Positions 1 through 8,408 of a stretch of 64,000 nucleotides of DNA are shown in pieces (the stretch's first letter is position 1; every line of letters begins with the position of its first letter). Both the position numbers and the translations under genes were made by a program. The notes beneath the pieces were generated by a model, which was not told where the DNA came from, ran no database searches, and was given only the letters and a program-made list of their open reading frames with translations. Source of the stretch: PALSA-350 sp963834445 (GTDB lineage Bacteria > Acidobacteriota > Terriglobia > Terriglobales > Acidobacteriaceae). The stretch spans positions 1,488,001-1,552,000 of the forward strand of contig CAWIBU010000009.1 in assembly GCA_963834445.1 (NCBI GenBank), written 5' to 3'.

Positions 1-64
1 CAGCGGCGCCCAGGCCCATAAGGTTGAGAAAATCGCGACGGTTCGGTCGACGGAGCGTAGCCAT
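1..64 (-). CDS. Tat-exported protein, N-terminal fragment (runs off the left edge)
   Basis: Only the first 21 codons are present, reading leftwards from an ATG at 62-64. The peptide starts MATLRRPNRRDFLNLMGLG. A twin-arginine motif (RRDFL) followed by the start of a hydrophobic, glycine/alanine-rich segment is the usual form of a Tat signal peptide, so a folded, often cofactor-containing or secreted enzyme is expected. The mature domain is outside the window and the function cannot be given. Confidence 0.6.
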   Translation of the reverse strand, partial: MATLRRPNRRDFLNLMGLGAA

Positions 65-156
65 GCATGCAACCTAACACGACTCGAGCCGGGTTGAGAC
101 CTTTCGTTGTGAGGAAAAGTAAGCACGCCAGGGTGCGCGCAACCCGGGCCGCAAAC

Positions 157-2604
157 CTACTGCTCGCGCATCAGGCTTGCCGGGTCGGCGTGCAGTGCCC
201 GTCGTACCGGGCCGACGACGGCCAGCGAGCCCGTCAGCAACACCGTCAACAAAACCGCTGCCAGCACCAACGGATCCTGGGCTGAAGCCTGGTAAACAAT
301 ATGCGAAAGCAGGCCGCTGGTGGCCAATCCCAGACCCATACCGATGGCTGACCCGGCGCAGATCAGGATCAGCAGCTGACCCAGCGCCGCCGAGAGGATC
401 TGTTTCCCCTGTGCCCCCAGGGCCACGCGGATGCTCAGCTCACGCATGCGCTTGCTCACCGTGTACGAAGCAAGGCCGAAGGTGCCGGTTATCGAAAGCA
501 GCAAGCCAAAAACTCCGAACAGGCACAGCGCCACCGTGGCCGCCTGGGCGGGGAAAAAACTGAACGCAAGTTGATTCGTCCAGGTAGCCGATGAGCGAAT
601 GGGGATTGCGGGATCGAGCGTGCGCACCAACTTCCGCACCGTCACCGCCATGTCGGCGGCAGTCATCCCGGAACCATCCGGCCGGGTCCGCACCACCACC
701 GATGTCATCGTGCTCGGTTGCTGCAGGATGGGAAAGTACACCGCCTCCTGCGGATCTTCACTGGTGAGAAAGTATTTGCCATCGGCCACCATGCCAACGA
801 TCTGAATCAACATTCCATCGTGGTTTTTGAAGGAGCGGCCGATTGCATCATCGACGTGGAAAAGGCTGCGCGCAAATTGCCGATTCACGATGGCCACCGC
901 TGGCGTCTTGGCCGTGTCCGTCGGCCGGAAATCTCGTCCCGCCAGTAACGGCGTTCCGGCCGCGGTCAGGTAGCCCGGCGATATGTTGTAGAAGAAGGTA
1001 TCGAAGGCTTCATTCGACGGTCGCAAATCCGACGTTTCCTGTTTGTACACAGGCGTTGATGGTGTATCGGCCAGCGGCGTGCCATTGGCATAGCCTGCGG
1101 CCTCCACTCCGGGCAGACGTAGAATTTTTTCCTGAAGCTGGCGCTGGAATTGTGCCGCCGCTTCGCTGCTGTAAGCGGCCTGGCTCAAATCGAACTTTGT
1201 CAGGGTGGCATTGCGGGGTTGTATCCCGATATCGGTTGCCAGCGCTTTATGCAGGCCGCGCAACGAAACAAAAGCTGCGGTAACGGTCACGCAACACAGG
1301 GCGACCTGCGCCGCAAGCAGCAAGTCGCGCAGCTTCCAACGGCCGGCTGCGGATATCTGGCCCCCGCTACCACCGCCTTTAATCGCCTCATTGGGATCGG
1401 TCTTCAATATCTGGCCCAGTGGCATCAAGCCGAACAGGGCGCCCGCAATCATCGAGATGAGGAACGCCATCAGTAGCAACGATGGTTGCGGATCCAGCGC
1501 AAACCGCACCGGGTAATCCGTAGGCGGATGCCACGTCGCCAAACCTGTAAGTGCGATCCAGGATAAGCCACAGGCGCACGCGCCTCCGAGCATCGAGATC
1601 ACAAAGGCTTCCATCAAAACCTGGCGCACAATGCGCCACCGGCTCGAACCAATGGACACGCGAATGGCGATCTCGCGCGTGCGGTCCGCGGTGCGCGCGG
1701 CAAATAGGCCCCCCAGGTTGGCGCACGCGGCCAGCAGCACGATGAACGCCAATCCCATCACCCCACCCAGAAAGCGGCGCATCGCCCCGCGAACAAAATT
1801 GCCAATCAGCCCGGGCGGCGCCAGTTTGAACGCCAATCCCTCTTCTTCCTTGGGGTCACGCTTGGCGATCAAAGCAGCCGTCCGGTCCAGTTCGCCCTGG
1901 GCCTGCGCAAGGGTGACCCCGTCCTTCAGGCGTGCAATCGGAAAGACCATCTTATTGCTTCGATCCTCAAGCCAGTTCACACCGTCCAGCGACGCCTGGT
2001 TAGCCATCGGCACAAATAGATCGGAGGCAAGAAATTTCTGGGTTCCATAAAACCCTTCCGGCGTGATCCCGACGATGGTGTAAGGGTGCTTGTTGATCCG
2101 CACCATCTTTCCCACGATGTTCGGATCTCCGGCAAAGTGGCTCTTCCACGACAACCAGGTGATCACAGCAGCTTCCGAGGCCTGGGGATGATCATCGTCC
2201 GCAGGCTGCAGAAGGCGTCCGGCAATGGGCTGGATACCAATGGCGGCAAAGTATTGTCCACTCACCTCAGATCCCCATACCGGCGAGGTCGTGCCGTCCA
2301 CCTCGAGACCGAACACTTCCATGGCTTCCGCGGCAACCGCCGAAAAGACCGTGCTGTCATCCCGCACGTCGCGCACTTCCGGATAGGAGAACACCGGATA
2401 ACCGGAAACTCGGGGAGCGAAGGTGACCGCCCGATCGACGCGCGGGATGTCGAGTGGCTGCAGGATCAGCTCCTGCAGCACGTCAAACACAATCACGTTG
2501 GCGGCAATGCCCAGCGCCAGAATCAGCACGGCCGTGGCGGTGAAGCCGGGTGACCGGCGCACCTGGCGCATTGCAAATCGCAGGTCCTGCAGCAGAGCGT
2601 TCAT
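157..2604 (-). CDS. ADOP-type ABC transporter permease (MacB/FtsX-like)
   Basis: 815 residues. The N-terminus MNALLQDLRFAMRQVRRSPG is followed by a transmembrane segment, a periplasmic MacB-like core domain, three helices, a second periplasmic domain and a final three-helix FtsX block ending in HADPASLMREQ. This double FtsX arrangement of about 800 residues is the layout of the acidobacterial duplicated orphan permeases, which lack an adjacent ATPase; none is seen here. The substrate is unknown, and efflux or lipoprotein/peptide handling is inferred. The reading frame stays open upstream to 3069, but I place the start at 2604. The consensus family N-terminus begins there, a GAGAGG ribosome-binding site lies 7 nt upstream, and the extra codons run through a repeat element. 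Confidence 0.9.
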   Translation of the reverse strand: MNALLQDLRFAMRQVRRSPGFTATAVLILALGIAANVIVFDVLQELILQPLDIPRVDRAVTFAPRVSGYPVFSYPEVRDVRDDSTVFSAVAAEAMEVFGLEVDGTTSPVWGSEVSGQYFAAIGIQPIAGRLLQPADDDHPQASEAAVITWLSWKSHFAGDPNIVGKMVRINKHPYTIVGITPEGFYGTQKFLASDLFVPMANQASLDGVNWLEDRSNKMVFPIARLKDGVTLAQAQGELDRTAALIAKRDPKEEEGLAFKLAPPGLIGNFVRGAMRRFLGGVMGLAFIVLLAACANLGGLFAARTADRTREIAIRVSIGSSRWRIVRQVLMEAFVISMLGGACACGLSWIALTGLATWHPPTDYPVRFALDPQPSLLLMAFLISMIAGALFGLMPLGQILKTDPNEAIKGGGSGGQISAAGRWKLRDLLLAAQVALCCVTVTAAFVSLRGLHKALATDIGIQPRNATLTKFDLSQAAYSSEAAAQFQRQLQEKILRLPGVEAAGYANGTPLADTPSTPVYKQETSDLRPSNEAFDTFFYNISPGYLTAAGTPLLAGRDFRPTDTAKTPAVAIVNRQFARSLFHVDDAIGRSFKNHDGMLIQIVGMVADGKYFLTSEDPQEAVYFPILQQPSTMTSVVVRTRPDGSGMTAADMAVTVRKLVRTLDPAIPIRSSATWTNQLAFSFFPAQAATVALCLFGVFGLLLSITGTFGLASYTVSKRMRELSIRVALGAQGKQILSAALGQLLILICAGSAIGMGLGLATSGLLSHIVYQASAQDPLVLAAVLLTVLLTGSLAVVGPVRRALHADPASLMREQ

Positions 2605-3107
2605 GGGCGAACCTCTCAGTGAGAAAAGCAGAGCATATACTCTTGCTTGCGTAAGTGCACGTGTAGAGCCAACTCCTCTCAAAAGGCAAAATGTTGATAG
2701 AGCAGGCATTCGGGGAGCCTGTTGGCCGCGGTCAGCGCGCAGAATGTCCGATCTCATGGTCGCCCGTCCAGATGTGGACACAGGCGAACCAAAGGTTGAA
2801 AAAGAATCGGGCTTTAGAAGCGTGTGAGAACGAGCATGGTGAAAGCTTTCCCTCCCACTCAGGCGGGTGCCCCATACCCCCGGATTTCCCGTGACCTCCA
2901 TTGGACTCGCATGAAGTCCCGTAGGAGGGGAGACGCTTACAGGAAATCTGGCTATCTCACCGCGTCTTGAGCGGGGAGCTGTGGGAAATTCGCGAATCTC
3001 AATCTGTATTCTCTTGCGGGTCCGCGAAAGGGCAAAGCTTTCAAAATGCTCGTTCCCACACACCGTCAAAAGCCCTGCGGCTCTATTGAGTCAGCCGTTA
3101 CCAGTCA
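2605..3107. other. Gene-free stretch upstream of the ADOP permease
   Basis: This 503-bp stretch separates the permease start from the end of the polymerase gene. Most of it is the 240-bp inverted-repeat element at 2822-3061. The remainder (2605-2821) must hold the permease promoter. I see no convincing -35/-10 pair there and no credible gene. Confidence 0.5.
2822..3061. repeat. 240-bp MITE-like element with about 32-bp imperfect terminal inverted repeats
   Basis: The left end (from 2822) and the reverse complement of the right end (to 3061) both read GTGTG[A/G]GAACGAGCAT, two variable bases, TGAAAGCTTT, an optional G, then CCCT. That is three mismatches and one indel over about 32 bp. The interior (about 2868-2951) contains a degenerate copy of the palindromic R2-type repeat: GGGTGCCCCAT, then CCCGGATTTCC on the left and CAGGAAATCTGG on the right. 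No transposase reading frame is present, so it looks non-autonomous. The TIRs are seen directly; mobility is inferred. Confidence 0.6.
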
Positions 3108-4442
3108 TCAACGCGACAACAGCGCCTGGTGCAGACTTATATCGGGACCATCGGCATCTACCCTTGGCACCACCCACAACCCCCATAACGGCGAAGACCC
3201 GAGAATGGTTGCGGTGTAGGCAATGGAATACCCAATCCAGCCCGCAAAAGTGCCCCGCACAAAAAAGATCCCACACCCCAGCAGCATGAAGCAGCAGAGC
3301 CGCAGCGGTGGAGACAGCGGGCGGCCAACCACAAACAGGCAAAATTTCCAGGCAAAAGCAAAAAAAGCTAACGCGTAAAAAATAAGCCCTAACCAGCCGA
3401 AACTTGTAAACGATGTCTCAATGCCAGGAGAGATAATGCTCTGGTCATACCAGCGATACGGTTGCAGGGCGTCTTCGATACCGCTCAGCCGGCTTTTCAT
3501 GGGTCCTGGCAATGACAGCATCACACCTTGAATGATCCATCCCAACCCATAGTCATTGCGCACAGACTGGGGAGCAACATCTGCCTGGGTAAACGCGCCC
3601 GTCAGGCCAGACATGCCTTCCACGCTGCGCTGATACATGACGTCTGTTGAGAGCATATTTTTCTCAGGGTGGTCCATGTTATATCGCCAGAGTTCCCCGA
3701 TCGATCCGCCGGTGTAACTCTGTGCGTTGCGCAACGCTCCAATGGTTACAAACGAAAACGCACCTAAAACGGCCACAACTGCAAACCCGATGACTGCCTT
3801 CGGACGGATCGGACGGTCGGCCCAACCCCATCCGTAGTACATCGTCGTCAAAAGAGCCGTGACATACAGAATCACGTGCATCCGTGAGAAACCGAGTGAG
3901 ACCAGGAAGGTGATGCTCGCGCAGGCAACATCCCCTCCCTGGACCGGGCTGTTGTACATGATCTTCAGCAGCAAAGGATAGATGCCAAAGCCCAACAGGG
4001 TAAGAAAGATCGTTGAGCCGGATTCGAAGCCTGGGCGAGACGAAGAAAGAAAAGTCGACAAACCGACGACCACGAAGATAAGCACACCTGCCAGCCCCGA
4101 TAGAAAGAGGAACAGGAAGACATAGAAAAACCGGGGCGGTGCAAAGCTACGCTGGACTGGTAGCCTTGTTCCGCGCTTGTAGCCGTCGCCCAGCAATGCC
4201 AGCGCCAGTGAAAGGGCGCTGGTGCCGAACAGAAACCACAGCGCCTCGGCAAACCCTTTTTGCGTCATAAACGCATAAAGGTAGTTCACGCTGTCCTGGC
4301 CACCCAGATCCGACTTAATCTGAAAGGCCTGACCCACAACTAAAAATAAAAAGTATAAGGTGAACAAAAAGTAAGGGAGCACGCGCTTCTTGAGCGCAAC
4401 CGACAGCGTCGCAATGTTCAGGAGCAAGATGATCCAGGTCAT
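3108..4442 (-). CDS. Polysaccharide polymerase-like integral membrane protein (Wzy candidate)
   Basis: 444 residues with about ten to eleven hydrophobic segments and a larger loop around residues 245-335 (MYQRSVEGMSGLTGAFTQAD). Wzy polymerases share topology rather than sequence, so the assignment rests on topology plus context: last gene of the leftward arm that also encodes flippase, export and co-polymerase functions, starting 13 bp after the GT2 gene. Its expected role is to link undecaprenyl-bound repeat units at the periplasmic face of the inner membrane. There is no strong ribosome-binding site, which suggests translation coupled to the gene before it. It could instead be an O-antigen ligase-like protein. 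Confidence 0.6.
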   Translation of the reverse strand: MTWIILLLNIATLSVALKKRVLPYFLFTLYFLFLVVGQAFQIKSDLGGQDSVNYLYAFMTQKGFAEALWFLFGTSALSLALALLGDGYKRGTRLPVQRSFAPPRFFYVFLFLFLSGLAGVLIFVVVGLSTFLSSSRPGFESGSTIFLTLLGFGIYPLLLKIMYNSPVQGGDVACASITFLVSLGFSRMHVILYVTALLTTMYYGWGWADRPIRPKAVIGFAVVAVLGAFSFVTIGALRNAQSYTGGSIGELWRYNMDHPEKNMLSTDVMYQRSVEGMSGLTGAFTQADVAPQSVRNDYGLGWIIQGVMLSLPGPMKSRLSGIEDALQPYRWYDQSIISPGIETSFTSFGWLGLIFYALAFFAFAWKFCLFVVGRPLSPPLRLCCFMLLGCGIFFVRGTFAGWIGYSIAYTATILGSSPLWGLWVVPRVDADGPDISLHQALLSR

Positions 4443-4455
4443 GCGAATCTCACGG

Positions 4456-5337
4456 TCAACCTGTTTGGCCCGATCTGGGCCAGGTCAAAAAGCCCTGATA
4501 GCGTGCCAGTAGCGTACGTGTGTGGTATGCCGTCGCAACCCTATCCTGCATCACTGCCGAACGCAGCGCCCGTAGGCCAGGTCCGATAAAGGCTCGCGCC
4601 GCCATCTTCAGAAATACAGGGTTTGCGGTCAGATTCTTGCGGAAGAACGCGCCCGCTCCCAAGCCATAGTTGGTGGCTCGACGAAAATTTGAAAACTGCA
4701 GTTCCTTGTCAGGATGATAGGTGAGCTCAGCCTGCGCGCTGTAGGGGCGAACCCCTTCGCGCAGCAGCTGGTAGAGGTAATCGGTTTCTTCGGCCGCACC
4801 GAAGGGGGCGCCGACGCCCAGCTTCTCATCGAAAAAATCCCACCGCAGTCGTTTTGGCAGCTTGCGTCGATCGATAAAGATGGAAAAGGAAGCCGTGTCG
4901 CGCAGCAACAAGCTTTCGCAAATTCGTACGGCGCGCAGTGGCAAACACATCGTTTGCAAAATCTTTTCTTCCATACTATTCCAGCCCGACAGGATACCGG
5001 CGTCAGGGGATGCCTCGAAGAAGTCGAGCACTTGCCGTAGCCCGCATTTCACATAAGCGCAATCGTCATCAGGAAACGCCAGAACCGCTCCGCGGGCTGC
5101 GCGCAGCCCAACATTGCGAGCGCGGGAAAGCCCCGGGGCAGATCGCAGCAATTTGTAGGGTAAGTCGGGGTAGCGCTCCAACAGGCGCGGAATGCGGTCG
5201 TCTGCGTTCTGGTCCACGATCAAAACTTCGTAACGGCAAACCTGCCAGCGAAGCGACTCAAACAATCGGTGTAATGGTTCTTCTGGACCATAAGTACAAA
5301 GAATCAGAGAAATCTCAGGCCGCTCAACCGGCGTCAT
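4456..5337 (-). CDS. Glycosyltransferase family 2
   Basis: 293 residues with a GT-A fold N-terminus: ISLILCTYGPEEPLHRLFES, then LIVDQNADD, GLSRARNVGLRAARG and AFPDDDCAY, the metal/nucleotide-sugar binding acidic motif, near residue 95. The C-terminal third is basic and may touch the membrane. It should transfer a sugar to the lipid-linked exopolysaccharide repeat unit in the cytoplasm. The start is supported by GGGAGGAG just upstream of the ATG. It lies 36 bp after the GT4 gene in the same operon. Donor and linkage cannot be read from sequence. Confidence 0.85.
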   Translation of the reverse strand: MTPVERPEISLILCTYGPEEPLHRLFESLRWQVCRYEVLIVDQNADDRIPRLLERYPDLPYKLLRSAPGLSRARNVGLRAARGAVLAFPDDDCAYVKCGLRQVLDFFEASPDAGILSGWNSMEEKILQTMCLPLRAVRICESLLLRDTASFSIFIDRRKLPKRLRWDFFDEKLGVGAPFGAAEETDYLYQLLREGVRPYSAQAELTYHPDKELQFSNFRRATNYGLGAGAFFRKNLTANPVFLKMAARAFIGPGLRALRSAVMQDRVATAYHTRTLLARYQGFLTWPRSGQTG

Positions 5338-5373
5338 GGTGCTCCTCCCAAAAGATGATCTGGCGCTGATGCA

Positions 5374-6444
5374 TTAAAGCGAGTTCCAAAATTGCGTAAT
5401 GCCACCTTGCACGGCAGCCAGTGTGAATTTGGCCGCCCGCTCGCGGCCCAGGCGCGCGCGCGTCTGCGTCTCGACCGAACCGTCAAGAGAAGTGACGATG
5501 GCTTGCGCCATCGCAACCGTGTCGAGCGGATCAAAATACACCGCGGAGTCACCCGCGACTTCAGGCAGCGATGTCGCATTGCTGCTGCAGACAGGAATAC
5601 CGCTCGCCATTGCCTCCAGCAGCGGAATACCAAAACCCTCGGCCAACGAAGGGCACACGAACGCCGAGGCGCCGCGATAAAGTGAGCGCAACGCAGCATC
5701 GTCCAGATAGGGAAGCAGCTGCACCACCGAAGCCAGACCGTGTTGTTTTGCTAACTCAAGAAAGGCCGCATGGAATCGCGCACTCACACCGGCAATTTTG
5801 AGCGTCACTCCCGGCATACGTTCGTGCACCAGCACCATGGCCTCGATGAGCCGGCGCGCATTCTTGCTCGGCGCCTCGCCCGCAACCGCGAACAGATAAG
5901 GCGAACCAGGATCAGGGTTAGGGCACGCCTCAAACCATTCCGGCCCAACGACATTGGGTATAACCACAATCTTCGCTGGGTCGATGCCGAACAGAGCCAC
6001 GATGCGGCCTTTCGAATATTCAGAACAAGTCACAATGCGATGGCTTTTCCTGGCGATGCGCTGTACTACAAATTTGCGGTAGCGACGTCCCAGGTTCTGC
6101 ACCGCCGAAGGAGAAGAACCCAGCTCTTCATCCAGAAAGATCAAGTCATGAATCGCTACAATGACCGGTGGGGAAGGGGCCCAGAGCGGTCCGGTGTTAT
6201 AGGGGCACAGCAGAAAATCCGCGTTTGCCGCGCGCGCCTTGAAGGGCAGAATGCACTGCTCCCACAAGGGGAACCACTTCTGATCTTTGGTGATAAATGC
6301 GAACGCACCCTCGGGCCGGCTTTGCGGCAGTGCGATTCGGCTCTCTGCCGGAAGACTTTGCAGCAGCATCTGGGCGAACCGCGCCATGCCGCGCAGCCTC
6401 CCGGAAAGATAATACGCGTCCACCGCCATCGCCATCGCGCTCAT
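5374..6444 (-). CDS. Glycosyltransferase family 4 (GT-B fold)
   Basis: 356 residues. The N-domain contains YYLSGRLRGMARFAQMLLQ and IVAIHDLIFLD; the C-domain contains FAVAGEAPSKNARRLIEAM and the E-x7-E type donor site SLAEGFGIPLLEAMASGIPV (about residues 260-280), followed by SSLPEVAGD-like sequence. This is the mannosyltransferase-like GT4 pattern. The ATG overlaps the stop of the flippase gene as ATGA and is preceded by GAGG, so the two are translationally coupled. It probably adds one sugar of the exopolysaccharide repeat unit. The mannose nucleotide-sugar genes at 28-31 kb make GDP-mannose a reasonable guess for the donor, but only a guess. Confidence 0.88.
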   Translation of the reverse strand: MSAMAMAVDAYYLSGRLRGMARFAQMLLQSLPAESRIALPQSRPEGAFAFITKDQKWFPLWEQCILPFKARAANADFLLCPYNTGPLWAPSPPVIVAIHDLIFLDEELGSSPSAVQNLGRRYRKFVVQRIARKSHRIVTCSEYSKGRIVALFGIDPAKIVVIPNVVGPEWFEACPNPDPGSPYLFAVAGEAPSKNARRLIEAMVLVHERMPGVTLKIAGVSARFHAAFLELAKQHGLASVVQLLPYLDDAALRSLYRGASAFVCPSLAEGFGIPLLEAMASGIPVCSSNATSLPEVAGDSAVYFDPLDTVAMAQAIVTSLDGSVETQTRARLGRERAAKFTLAAVQGGITQFWNSL

Positions 6445-7811
6445 ACTACCTCAGGTTGCACGTGCAACGGAGTTCCATGCCATTCGCGGCGCTTGCGCAA
6501 AAATACGTACGTGCCCGCAGCTAATCGCAGAAAGCCTCCCGTGAACAGATACGCCAGGGTCACGCCCATGGCGCCATAATGTTTGCCCCCCCAGGTCACC
6601 GCGACCACAGATGCAATCGCAATCCACACCCAGAACCAAAGAAACGGCTCCTCCTTATGCGCCCGGAGGTAGTAGGATTCGCAGGCAACAAAATGACTCA
6701 TCAGCACGGTCAGCAGCAGCAGCGCGAAGGTGGGCACGCCAACCACACGATTAGCCAGCCTGGGAAAAGTGGCTGTCGCGAAGGCAAGCCCGAACAGTAC
6801 CGCAGCTTCCGCGACAAAGAGCAGGGTCGCTGACTGGAACGTTACCCGCTTAAACTCCGCATTAAGTTCCGTAATTCGATGGGTGGCCACCAGAGAACCA
6901 AAGCGCGGCGCTTTCGTGTTGACCCAGGACTGAGCCAGAGCTGTTAGCGACGCGCAAATGTTAAGCGACATCCCCATACGCCCAGCGACTACGGGGCCTG
7001 TATAAGCAAACAGGACCGGGTTGAAAAACTGGAAGATAAAATACGAACTCGCCCAGGTGACCGCGACCCGCCATTGAAAAGGCCAAATCTCCGCTCGCCA
7101 GCTGATCCCCAAATCCCCAATCTGGTGGCGCAACAGTCCGATCAGCAACTTTCCATGCACCTTCAACACAAAGTACAGAGCCACAAACGCCTGGCCGGCG
7201 ATCATCATCGCGGGTGCAAATAGGCCATGGTGCATCAGCAAACACGTCCAACCCAGCACACTGCCAAGCAATGCTTGGGGAAAGCGCAGTCGTGCGACAT
7301 CGGTAACCCAGCCGCTTCCTTCAAGAAAGCAGACCACGGGATCAACCACGAAGGCGAGCGCTGCCATCAATGCATCCAGACACCATGGCATCAGCCAATG
7401 CACGGGCTCACCCGGCTTGGGATGCGAGGCGAAAAAGTAAATGCCGATCGCCAGCAGTGAGACCCCCATCACCACACCGGCCCTCGAGTACCAGCGCACC
7501 GTCTTCTGCAGAATCGAAGCCATGCGCGTATGCGCGATGGGGTCGCCTGCCACCCCTTCATTGTCGAATTGCGTAAGTCGTGTGCGCTCATGAGCCGCAA
7601 CTTGCAAAATGACAAACGAAAAGCCCAACTCAAATACGACCTGGATCGCCACTAGGCTGGAAAACGTGTAAAAGTAGCCCTGCTCCGCTGGGCTTAGAAA
7701 CCGGGAGATGAGAATGATGTTGCCAACCCCGGCCAGCATCGACCAGCTTCTGGCCAGAAGAGTGAAAGCGATAGCTCGATCGACTCCGATCCATCGCGTG
7801 ATCCTTTTCAT
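6441..7811 (-). CDS. Polysaccharide flippase (Wzx-like, MOP superfamily)
   Basis: 456 residues with about twelve hydrophobic segments. The N-terminal stretch IILISRFLSPAEQGYFYTFS is typical of oligosaccharide flippases. It is expected to move undecaprenyl-linked repeat units across the inner membrane. It lies between a 597-bp repeat-filled gap after the export gene and the GT4 gene that it overlaps by 4 bp. GGGAG sits about 10 nt before the ATG. Because the gap is filled with hairpins, expression of this gene and those after it may be set separately from wzc/wza. Confidence 0.85.
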   Translation of the reverse strand: MKRITRWIGVDRAIAFTLLARSWSMLAGVGNIILISRFLSPAEQGYFYTFSSLVAIQVVFELGFSFVILQVAAHERTRLTQFDNEGVAGDPIAHTRMASILQKTVRWYSRAGVVMGVSLLAIGIYFFASHPKPGEPVHWLMPWCLDALMAALAFVVDPVVCFLEGSGWVTDVARLRFPQALLGSVLGWTCLLMHHGLFAPAMMIAGQAFVALYFVLKVHGKLLIGLLRHQIGDLGISWRAEIWPFQWRVAVTWASSYFIFQFFNPVLFAYTGPVVAGRMGMSLNICASLTALAQSWVNTKAPRFGSLVATHRITELNAEFKRVTFQSATLLFVAEAAVLFGLAFATATFPRLANRVVGVPTFALLLLTVLMSHFVACESYYLRAHKEEPFLWFWVWIAIASVVAVTWGGKHYGAMGVTLAYLFTGGFLRLAAGTYVFLRKRREWHGTPLHVQPEVV

Positions 7812-8408
7812 TGCGCTTTAGCTCCCAATTTCTGATGCAGTGCTCATTTTGTGGCCGATTGCTCCAGTGAATCGTGACCACCATCCAGTAGAGTCGCAGA
7901 AACTAGACATGCTGCGGAAAACCGTCTGCCGGAAGAGCACGGGTTTAGCCGTGCCGCCTGCGATTACCAACAATGTGAGCTTTACAGGCTGCGGAAAAAC
8001 TCTGTTTTGTATCAGGGCACGACTTTAGTCGGGCCGTAATGATTGAAAATACGTCGGGCTTTACAGGCTGCGGAAAAACTCTGTCCCTGAAGGGTACGGG
8101 CTTCAGCCCGTACGTAATAGCCGCAAAAATAACCCGGCTTTAGCCGCTGAGGGCGCATTTCTGACTGGATGCGCTGCCCTCAGGGCTTAAAGGCCACCTA
8201 CTTTGCCTGTTTATGTACGGGCTGAAGCCCGTACCCTTCATCACCAGAGTTTTTCCGCAACCTGTTTAGCCCCTGAGGTACGTCTTTTCCTGTTGCCCCG
8301 CGTTGCTTGGTAAAAACCACTCCCTGCGCCCAAACCCGTCCCTTGCGAAAGAATTTTTCCGGCACGGCTCAACCGTGCCCTTCCGGCAAAGTCTTTTTCG
8401 CACGTCCT
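7812..8408. repeat. Cluster of R3 repeats (GCGGAAAAACTCTG plus GTACGGGCT hairpin)
   Basis: This 597-bp gap inside the exopolysaccharide operon holds five R3 units. Three read forward (about 7910-7962, 7981-8042, 8059-8118) and two are inverted (about 8212-8270, 8362-8403). Each has a GGCTGCGGAAAAACTCTG box next to an inverted repeat. The best hairpins are GTACGGGCTTCAGCCCGTAC at 8094-8113 and GTACGGGCTGAAGCCCGTAC at 8215-8234, 9-bp stems with 2-nt loops. The two are themselves inverted about a 101-bp centre. Another R3 unit is at about 62782-62840. I see no gene here. Confidence 0.8.

Noticed and set aside
2605..3069. N-terminal extension of the first ADOP permease frame to 970 residues
   Set aside because: The extra codons run over a repeat element and have no family similarity; a good ribosome-binding site and the consensus start lie at 2604.
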